Origin: Triglochin maritima
Taxonomy: Eukaryota > Streptophyta > Magnoliopsida > Alismatales > Juncaginaceae
Reading direction: 5' to 3'
Assembly: GCA_963682175.1 (NCBI GenBank)
Contig: OY821792.1
Coordinates: forward strand, 10,001-74,000
DNA length: 64,000 nucleotides
In this document: one piece after another, positions 55,360 to 64,000 of the stretch
Position numbering within the stretch: position 1 is the stretch's first letter
How the letters are laid out: each line of letters opens with the position of its first letter
The notes under the pieces: generated by a model
The model's input: the letters and a program-made list of their open reading frames with translations, nothing else
Told to the model about the DNA's origin: nothing
Databases searched by the model: none
Translations under genes and position numbers: made by a program

Positions 55360-55960
55360 ATTTTTGGGGAGAACGATGAAAACTTTTCATTGCTATATCA
55401 CATAAACAATACAATGATGCTCTATATATAGATAAGAGTCACAGATGTTACAATATAATAACAAATTAATGAATGAGACATATAATATACATCAACGAGA
55501 GAATTACATTGCATTTGAATATAGATGTTACAAGAAGTTGTAATACTAAGTGATAATGTGATTTATCCATATGTTATATTTCTTATTTCATAAAAGTCCC
55601 CTTGAATGTTCACTTTTTATACGTTTTTTGGTCCCCCTCATTAAAAACTCTGCTAAGTAAAACCTTGTGGGACAAAAACTTGGTGAAAAGAAAAGGAGTG
55701 CAGAACGTATAATTATCCCCCTTAGTTTAATATACACAATTTCTCTTAAATAAAATGACGTTATGTTCATGTCTTGTTAAAAACTTTGCTACAAAACCCA
55801 ATGAGAAAATAGCTAAGGAAAAAATAGTGCATGACATATGCTAATACAATTGCACAAATTGCCTCGTTAAAAACATTTAACCAATAAAACCCTTGTAGGA
55901 TAAAAATTGAAATAGGAAAAAAGAGTACAACTATATATATTCTGGGCTTTTTCCTTTAAG
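55360..55960 (-). mobile_element. Probable Ty1/copia LTR relic
   Basis: Non-coding AT-rich sequence with phrases common in plant copia LTRs read on the opposite strand: GAAAACTTTTCATTGC, CTATATATAGATAAGAG, and repeated CTCGTTAAAAAC or CATTAAAAACTCTGC followed by ACCTTGTGGGA-type text. Ends and target duplication were not found. Assignment is from pattern memory. Confidence 0.45.
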
Positions 55961-55968
55961 ATAATCAC

Positions 55969-57520
55969 ATTGTTGGCTTTTTGGCCTTAATCTATGTTTT
56001 GATGATTTAATCAACCTAATCTTAATTATGATCATGTAGAGTAGCACACATGTTGCATTGCATATATATTGCTTTGTGCTAACCTCTACAGGTGATCAAG
56101 ATTCAAGGAAGAAAGGAAATCAAGTCAAGACATGTAATCAAGCTCTTTTGAAGACATGTATTTTGTATTTTCTTTGAGTCTTAGGAACTTGTGTAAATTG
56201 AGCATACTTGAGCTAAAATCAACTCAAACACACTAGGTTCCTTATAGAAGTCACACACGAAATTTCACATAATTTGGACTTCAATAGATCACCCAAACTT
56301 AAACCGGAAAACGCCAAACCTGAACCCTAACAGTCTGCCCACATTCGGTCGACCGGAACAGGCCGTTCGGTCGACCGAGTGATCATTCATCCTGTTTGTG
56401 TTTTCACTGCCCGGTTTCGGTCGACCGTGTATACACTTTCGGTCGACCATGTGAACTTATTTTTTCGACCGTTTGTTTTGTCGTATATACCCAACGGTTG
56501 TATTTGTATTAAACCAATAATACCCCAAATACACTTCAAGTATCGGTCAACCGAGAACCTTGATCGGTCGACCGCATATCCGTCTTTTGACAAACCCAAA
56601 CCTCCTGGTGGAAATCGGTCGACCGCTAGACCTTGTTTCGGTCGACCGAATAGATCATTGTTTGTCAACCCCAGAGTGCCTGGTGCAAATCGGTCGACCG
56701 AACCCTTTTCGGAGTTCGACCGATCATTTAAGTGCACCTGAGTCGTAGCGTTGGGCGGTCGACCGTTACCTAACCGGTCGACCGAACTGAGTTCAAAACT
56801 GCCTAACGGTCGACCGTTCAGCCCGATCCGGCCGACCGAATTAACTCAGAATTAGGTCATGCGAGTTTTTGTTTTGTGTATCTTACACCAACTTATACAC
56901 AATCAACCCCAACGGCTCTACTCTCTCTAATGCCTATATAAAGAGTTGTAAAACACATTTTAACAGAACTCTCCCACTACTACTTGTCTTATACATTAGA
57001 GAGAAACTCCCAAGTTCATTTTTCCCCAATCCAACACTCCAAGCTTACATTTCCACACCTTAGCATCAATTCCACATCCTAAGCTAAGTGTGCTCAAGTT
57101 AGAGAGAGTGTTCCACTCAAGTTCTCATTGTTGTAAAAGAAGCAAGGACTTCGGTGAAAGCCCGAAGTGTTCCTCTCGGAGTGTGAGAGAAGAAAGTCAA
57201 GCAAGCGAGGGTGTTCGCGGTGCTTGTTTTGTAAAAGACGTTCTCTCCCGTCCCGGAACGGAGAGTGGATAGTGAAGTCATGAGCGGAGCTCGAAGTGTT
57301 GAGCGGAGCTTGCAAGAGAGGACGTAGGCGGTGGCCGAACCTCTTTAAAAAACCCGTGTCCATCGTGGTTTGCATTTCTAGTCTTTACTTGCTTGTTTGT
57401 TAGTTTAATTCCGATACATATCTTTGATAGATCAAACAAGTAGGTAATTAGGATTAATTGAGATTAGTTTTGTGGACTCATAACCCACACGATCCTGCAC
57501 ACACTTCAAGGGTGATAATT
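55969..57520 (+). mobile_element. Probable solo LTR or LTR fragment with GGTCGACC array
   Basis: Begins TGTTGGCTTTTTGGCC and contains about 15 CGGTCGACCG-type motifs between 56346 and 56842. A TATA-like TATATAAAGAG follows near 56934, with a leader-like region after it. No protein-coding domain is seen. The right end and target duplication are not clear. It is not alignable by eye to the 13713 LTR apart from the motif array. Confidence 0.4.
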
Positions 57521-59580
57521 AGAAATCCACTCCCCATGATACGTAGTTCACCAACTTGCATAAATATTGCAACGTCTCTAGAATAACACAAAATAGTTTG
57601 TGATTTATTGTTGTGGATCAGACATATAGGAAGCATCATTGAAGTAAATCTTTATCTCATGAATATAATAAGTAAATTTTATAGATTCATAAAGAGGTAA
57701 CAAAAAATATGTTGAACGTCATTTGAATATTTTCGAAGAAACATTATGCCTACATAAACAATCATTGTGAATGTATTAGGTCTAGTTTATATGTAATATA
57801 TTTTATGACGTTATAGGAAATGGATTTCAGGTCGTAATCCAACCTCTTTAGTTATATATAATGGGATCTTTGTTTACACAATACAAAGACAATTTGTCAT
57901 TGTTGTGTTTTTCAGGTGAACTTTCTTTGTATAATATCTCTTTATATATTTGAACATTGTAACAAATCTCTTCTCGAGAATGTTTGAACTGCAAGTCAAA
58001 AAATTATTTCTATACTTCAATGTATGTGCATGTCTGAATATGTGTTATTAAATGTGGTTTCTAAATGGCTTATCAATGTGAATGTCCATGTGGTAGGTTG
58101 TGATTTGATATGGTAGTTTGTGTTGTGGTCGTGGTTTGATGTGAATGTGAACGATGAATGCCTTTGAAAGTGAATCTCAATGTGAATGTGGTTTATGATA
58201 GGATTTTGGAAGACTCTTGTGATAGGATTGTGGAAGGCTATTCATATTCGTTATTGGATGTTGCTATTCGATGACTATTGGATATTGAATGACTTAACAT
58301 AACATTTCACATACAAATAGAGTTCAAATTGCATAACATTTCACATACAAATAGAGTTCAACTTCACATTTCATAGAAAAACATATTAACATCTTACATA
58401 ACATATGGCTTAACATATCATAAACACAGACACTGCATAAGACATCTTAGCACAACCAGCCACAGACATGTTACACAACCAGCCACCACAACCAAAATAC
58501 AAACCTACCACACCAAATCACAACCAAAATGCCAACCCAACTTAGCACAATCGACGAACTACCCACACCAAACCACGACCTCCCATAGCAAACCACAACC
58601 CACCACAAACCAACTCCTACCACAACACAAGCACAGTCCTACCACAACCACTTGAAGAATAACTTATAGAAACCATCACGCATAAATTCAAAACCATGTC
58701 GACCTTGTGGATAAAGATCTTGCTCTCAGCCATGAAAGTCTCCACATCTTCGATTGAGCAAGTAGAGTTTAATTAACCTTAAAAGTGATTAGAACTAAGC
58801 CATTACATCGATCCTACAAATAAAAGGGAGGAGGAGGAGTTGGTGGTAAGGATTAAAGGGTGGCGGGAGGGGTTAACCGTTTTAACCACCTTAAATTAAC
58901 GGTTATAATCAATCGTTAATCTCAAATAATGACGGTCCGTACATGCGGCGTTAACTTTCTGATGGAGCAGAATGGGACTGGACAACGACGTCTGGTGGTT
59001 GTGGGCCCATGTAAAGTCCCAGGTGCATCGCTGTAAGAGATGAAGGTCGTGAAGTGCATCTTAGGTGTCTACTTATTTTTTGTTCTTTTGTTTTATTCTT
59101 TATTTCATTCATTTCGATTTTCTTTCCCTCTCTTTTTATTCCCTTCCATCATTCCTTAAATACCATAGACTTAATCTTGTAAAATCTAACCCATTTTCTC
59201 ATCGAGCGAAGGGTACGAAATAAATAAGATCGATTTTGTGATAAAAAATAATATGTGAAATATTCCATTTGAATCAACTGAGACTTTTCTTTTGTATGAA
59301 TCGATATTATTCCACTCCAATTCCTTCATGATACCTCCCAAGGAAAATTCCGAGTTGATGAAGCGTTGCTACCTCGGAGATCGCTATTCAAGTTTGTGAA
59401 CGCATTGACATGGCATATCGGGTTCCTGGGAGTTGTTCGTGATGCTTGGTCTCAAGTTAGATGTTGTTCGAGTCTGCCTACATTAGTGGAGTCGTAGCGA
59501 GTTTGGGGACGTATCATTCCGCGTCTCTAGAGCTCGCGAGACACTAGCACTAAATCAATTCACCATATAGAATTATAATT
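57521..59580. other. Non-coding AT-rich stretch
   Basis: No gene supported. Holds diverged retroelement-like sequence, GTGAATGTG-rich simple repeats (58075-58200), a tandem duplication around CATAACATTTCACATAC (58300-58360), and CA-rich text (58440-58640). Confidence 0.6.
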
Positions 59581-59585
59581 TTGTA

Positions 59586-59633
<48 letters not shown>

Positions 59634-59671
59634 AAATGAGACACTTGTTCTAATATTTCGAATTATATATA

Positions 59672-61199
59672 TACAATTTTTTTTGAAAATAATCACCATA
59701 AAAAATAAAATTGGAAGAATATGCACGTGAGAAACTTAATTGACAAACTATGCACATTGAAAACGACAATTGAGATGCCTTATCATTAAGTGATAACGGC
59801 ATCACGACTGTCATTTTTTATAAATATTATTTTTCTTTTTAAATTAATTTATAAATTAAAAACGACATTACAAATGTCGTTTTTTATAAATATTATTTTG
59901 GATTTGAATTAATTATACTATAAATTAGTTATCTATAAATAGTATAAAGTAGTAGTATTTTGGGATTTGAATTAATTTACGTATTTTGGGATTTGAATTA
60001 ATTAATTTATTCTTAATTCTTCAAATTTGAATTACTATAAATAATATTTTGGGATATGAAAAAATCATGCTTAATATAATTATAATATAAATTGCAATTA
60101 TCATATTGCAATTTATAGTATAATTAATTCAAATCCCACTTAGTTTGTAATTTAAATTCTACATGTGAAATTGCAATTCAACATCCCATTGCGTTTGGTG
60201 ATGATAATAATCATCCAACCCAACGATGATCTCCCCTAATACTAATACTAATGCTCATGATACATCAATATATGTATGTATAGATTGTCATGGAGGAGTG
60301 GCTTTTTAGATTGCAACAAATGCCATGCTGCATTGTTGATCCTTGCCATCAATTCATTAGTTTAGCTTCTTATGACGTTTGCGATTGTAAGTAGAAGTCT
60401 GAAAGTCCTATGACTTTCAACCTTTACTTATTTCCAATAAGTTCCACAATTGTTTTGCCAACTACTAATGGTGGTCTCATATGTACGCACGAGTTTGGTC
60501 TCATATGGACGAACCCATATCATATGACAGTTTCATATGATCGAGTTTTGTACATGGTTTACCCTTCACATCGCTTATTATTATTTTTGTTCCCAAACGA
60601 CGCTACAAGATATCATTTTACCACAATCATCCAATTAACCTTTACTACAAACAACTAACAAACAAAAACTGGGAGATGAAGTGATGTCTTCACTCCCACC
60701 ACGAGACTTGTCTTTCAGCAAAGCAAACAAACGAGATTATACACTCAATTAATTGTTTATTTATATGATAATTGCAATTCATATTATAATTATATTAAGT
60801 ATGATTTTTTCAAATCCCAAAATACTATTTATAGTAATTCAAATTTGAAGAATTAAGAATAAGTAAATTAATTCAAATCCCAAAATACGTAAATTAATTT
60901 AAATCCCAAAATACTACTACTTTATACTAGTTATAGAAAATTAATTTACTATTTATAGTATAATTAATTCAAATCCCAAAATAATATTTATAGAAAACGA
61001 CATCCGTGATGTCGTTTTTAATTTATAAATTAATTTAAAAAGAAAAATAATATTTATAAAAAACGGCATCCGTAATATCATTTTTACTTAATGAAAACGA
61101 CATCCCATTTGTCGTTTTCAATGTGTATAGTTTGTCAAATTAAATTTTTCACGTCCATATTTTTCAATTTTATTTTTTATAATGATTATTTTGAATTTT

Positions 61200-61210
<11 letters not shown>
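59672..61210. mobile_element. Foldback-type DNA element with long inverted arms
   Basis: Left arm (59672 to about 60115) and right arm (about 60755-61210) are imperfect reverse complements, sharing AAAACGACAT..., GGGATTTGAATTAATT and AATATTATTTT blocks. The centre (60116-60754) has no gene. (TA)n tracts lie just outside both ends. Likely a non-autonomous MULE-like or foldback transposon; the superfamily is uncertain. Confidence 0.65.
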
Positions 61211-61236
<26 letters not shown>

Positions 61237-61239
61237 TTA

Positions 61240-62400
61240 TTGAATGAGCCCATGACTCAATTAAGCTTAAGTGAGCTCCTTAAACATCTACCATCCAAAT
61301 CAAATTCAACGTTGGTTAGATGATCTTAATAAATTTGGAAACTGAAGGGTATATTCAGTATTAGTGCAAAATTTGTTTTGTCCAGTTTTTACCCAATTGG
61401 TAGGTTTCTAAACCCAAACCAAAATCCCACACGTCCACCCCTCTTCCTCTCCCCCGAAAATTTCCTAAACCCTAACCTTTTTCTTCCTCTCCCCCGAATC
61501 CTCGCCTTCCTCTCCCTAACAACTACAAAACTCTCACGCCTCCTCACCTCTCTTCCCCTACCTCGCCTTCCTCTGCCTAACCCGGTTCTTCCTCTACATC
61601 GGCAAACGCCCACCTCGTTTGAGTTTGTGTTGTTTTTTGTTTGTGTTTCGTTGTTCACTTGTTTGCTTCTTTGGTGTTTGGTTTGGATTTGTGGTTCGTT
61701 TTCGAATGTGTGAGTCTATTTGTGTTTTCAATCTTCCTGGATTGAATCAAAGAGTTTTGGTTTCAACTCGTAAGTTTTGTGTTGTAGATTTGTTTGTTGT
61801 TAGTGTTTGTGGTGTTTGGTGTGAACATGTGGTTTGTTTTGAAGAAATCGAAGAGTTTTGATACCGATTATGTGTTTCTATGTTGTTTTATTTTTGGTTT
61901 TGTGGTATTTGGTTTCTGGTTTGTTTTGATGGTGTGTGTTATTTGTGTTTTCGATCTTTATTGAATAGAATCAAAGAGTTTTAGTTTTGGTTTTGTGTTT
62001 TTCGTGTTGTTAACTTTTTTGTTTCATTATCTGGCCAAATGGTTTTTTTATCATCCATATTCAAATGATTTCTGTTCATTTATTGGTCTTCATTGTTCCC
62101 AGAACTTACACAACAATCATCAAGCCGAAATGGAGGAAGAGAGAGAGGGAAGAGACAGACCAAAGAAATAGGGAACGTCACAGAATGCGCATGGGCATGG
62201 CAGCGGACGAGCGGCTGAAATAACATCGTGTAGACATACTACCATGATTGTAATATGTGGCCTTGAGGATCTTCTCCACATTGATTTCTTTGCTGAACTT
62301 GTAACATGTATTGTTGTAATTAGTTCGTTTTGTGGAGACACGCGTGATGTTCTCCTTCAAGAATTTTTCAAACCTTGTTGGTGGTCGAGAGTTTGCTTCA
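61240..62400. other. No supported gene; promoter- and intron-like sequence
   Basis: A pyrimidine-rich leader-like stretch (61420-61610) is followed by G/T-rich sequence with three diverged copies of a phrase containing GAATCAAAGAGTTTT (61745, 61850, 61970). Short open frames show no domain. Confidence 0.5.
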
Positions 62401-63650
62401 AATAATATTACATCTTGATATTACATATGGTTAATGTAAATACATTCTAATATTACGTTTTGAAAAGTAATATTACAGTAGCATTTGGATATTACAGTTG
62501 TTCCCGTAATATTACAGCTAATAGATACAACTAATATTTAGTAACAGGCTTCACTCCCATTCTTAGTATTACTTTTTCTAAATGGTTCGAGTTTCCTATT
62601 TTTGGGATTTATAAGTACTGAAACCAAATTTTGCTTGCTCCATTCTCATATTCCACATTCAATAAATTATTTTTTGAATGTGTTATATGAATAGATTGAA
62701 ACCAATGTTCTTGGAATTTGACGAACTTTTGTATAAAAAATCTACATATTACGGCTAACAAACTAATATTACGGAAACAACATTATATTATGGTTTAGAA
62801 CGTAATATTAATCTATTTACGAACAACGAATTCCGTTACACATGACGCAATCATCCATTAGTATTTACGAAACGTTACTAAACAAAATTACATAATATTA
62901 TGGCTAACGATATCATATTATTACACCAAATTTATATTACAGTTTCGAACATAATATTAATTTTTTTACGAACAACAATTTCAGTTACACATGATGCTAT
63001 CATCTATCACTTCATGTGACTTTAGTAAAAAAAATCAGTATATTACGACTAACAAACTACTATTATGGTTACATTTTTATATTACGGTTGTGAATGTAAT
63101 ACCTTTTTTATATTAAGTTAAAAAAAATAATATTACAGCATCTTGTTGATATTACGATTGTTACCGTAATACTACTGGTAATAGATACAATCATACAAGT
63201 TACGGGGATATAATGTCATCTACGTGTGTGGGACGGATGAGTACGGGACGACCACCGAGACCAAAGCTATGGAGGAGAATTGCTCCCCTAAGGACATTTG
63301 TGATAAGTAATAAGTTTTTTTACAATAAAAATGGAATGTTACGTAATATTACAGTTAATAGATTTATTCATACAAGTTACATAACACATGTTGTACTTCT
63401 CGATCACTTTTTAATGAAACGTTTGTAAACCTCAAATTATATGAAGAACCAAATTACATTTTACGTACACATTATTAGGCATCCATTTTCTTAATTGGGA
63501 AGGACTAAAAGTAATTGTATCTTACGTCTTGCAAATTAATATTACATCCTGATATTACGTATTGTTAATGTAATACCCTTTTAATATTACATTTTGAAAA
63601 ATAATATTACTAGCAGCCCCTCGATATTACAGTTGTCGCCGTAACAATAC
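62400..63650. repeat. Array of TAATATTAC motifs
   Basis: At least ten exact TAATATTAC, several within the palindrome GTAATATTAC, plus many GATATTAC variants. A longer unit of about 120 bp (TAATATTACATC..GATATTAC..GTTAATGTAAT..AATATTAC) recurs near 62403, 63120 (partial) and 63535. It lies beside the SWIM fragment. Confidence 0.75.
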
Positions 63651-63671
63651 TCCTATAGGAGATTATCATAG

Positions 63672-64000
63672 TTATTTATTCTTATTTGCATGTATATCTT
63701 GTCCACGAATATTAATCTTCTTGTAACCTAGGTGTTTAAAAACTGCCAAACTATGTTGGCACGGAAGTCCTTGAAATTCCATAAAGTGATAGTCACAAAC
63801 AGACACATGATCAATGCCTTCGAACCTTACATGCATCGTTCTATTGTCTTCATCTATCTTGCTGACATTGTATGTAACTGAATTTTCGTCCTTATTTTCA
63901 ATCGTAACGTTGCACATAAAACTCTTCTTTAACTCTATCTGAAAGATGTGAAAGATACTTCTAGTGTATATTTCTTCCATTTCAGCTTCAAGGTTTCATT
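63672..64000 (-). pseudogene. FAR1/MULE-type SWIM zinc finger fragment
   Basis: Minus-strand frame with EIYTRSIFHIFQIELKKSF followed by a SWIM-like block HVSVCDYHFMEFQGLPCQH. This order is typical of the C-terminal part of FAR1/FRS proteins and related Mutator-like transposases, where the SWIM finger (CxC...CxH) binds zinc. Here the second Cys of CxC is Tyr. An in-frame TGA lies six codons before the first Met (63980), and the rest of the gene would be right of the window. So it is a partial, probably dead copy; host FRS gene or transposase cannot be separated. Confidence 0.6.

Noticed and set aside
63213..63428. AT-hook-like GRPPRPK in a short plus-strand frame
   Set aside because: A single short motif in a 71-codon frame inside the TAATATTAC array; no other support.
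62400..63650. TAATATTAC as a geminivirus replication origin or integrated viral sequence
   Set aside because: The nonamer occurs many times without the flanking stem-loop, and there is no Rep-like coding sequence; it behaves as a dispersed repeat motif.

Overview
The window looks like eudicot plant nuclear DNA from a chromosome-end (subtelomeric) region. The evidence is Arabidopsis-type CCCTAAA telomere-like tracts, LINEs whose ORF1 has a DUF4283 domain and a CCHC knuckle, a Ty3/gypsy LTR element, a plant-like RBMX2/CCCH gene with a GT-AG intron, and FAR1/MULE debris. No bacterial-type features are present.

Region 1 (1-44,090) is an array of seven non-LTR elements, all on the + strand, separated by seven CCCTAAA tracts. 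Every 3' poly(A) end runs straight into CCCTAAA, and every visible 5' end follows CCCTAAA. Two families alternate. Family A (A1 1-7712; A2 24171-32581; A3, a truncated 3' end, 35851-37218) is autonomous in layout: ORF1 (DUF4283 + CCHC), then ORF2 (endonuclease, RT, zf-RVT, RNase H), then a 3' region with repeated perfect hairpins. A1 is intact in both ORFs. Family B (B1 8394-11595; B2 12083-23528; B3 32638-35804) carries only a DUF4283-CCHC ORF1 and a short structured 3' tail, so it looks like a non-autonomous partner. A seventh copy (37586-43969) is a B-to-A chimera joined inside the RT region. B2 is split by a 9.0-kb Ty3/gypsy element (13713-22741) with 2227-bp LTRs and a 5-bp target duplication.

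All four family-A 3' ends carry, on the opposite strand, a two-exon reading frame (319 + 356 nt, intron 63-65 nt) with conserved splice sites and phase. It is intact in two copies (A1 and the chimera) and encodes a 224-residue protein of unknown function with one copy of an internal repeat per exon. This antisense gene, together with the telomere-repeat-targeted LINE pair, is the most novel content of the window.

Region 2 (44,098-54,814) begins at a point where telomere-like repeats switch strand. It is a large inverted duplication: two roughly 4.13-kb arms, nearly identical, around a 2.45-kb spacer. Each arm has a complete two-exon RBMX2/Snu17-like splicing factor gene (RRM + CCCH, 321 aa) and a hAT-like MITE with an 8-bp target duplication.

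Region 3 (54,815-64,000) has no intact gene that I can support. It holds a 28-G run, probable copia LTR relics, a second LTR-like stretch with repeated GGTCGACC motifs, a foldback DNA element with arms of about 480 bp, an array of TAATATTAC motifs, and a damaged SWIM-zinc-finger (FAR1/MULE-type) fragment at the right edge.

Working interpretation: the chromosome end lies to the left. LINEs of both families inserted repeatedly into telomeric repeats, with the family-A ORF2 protein probably serving both families. The inverted duplication looks like an older foldback repair event near the end. The sequence structure is observed; the mechanism and the telomeric position are inferred.
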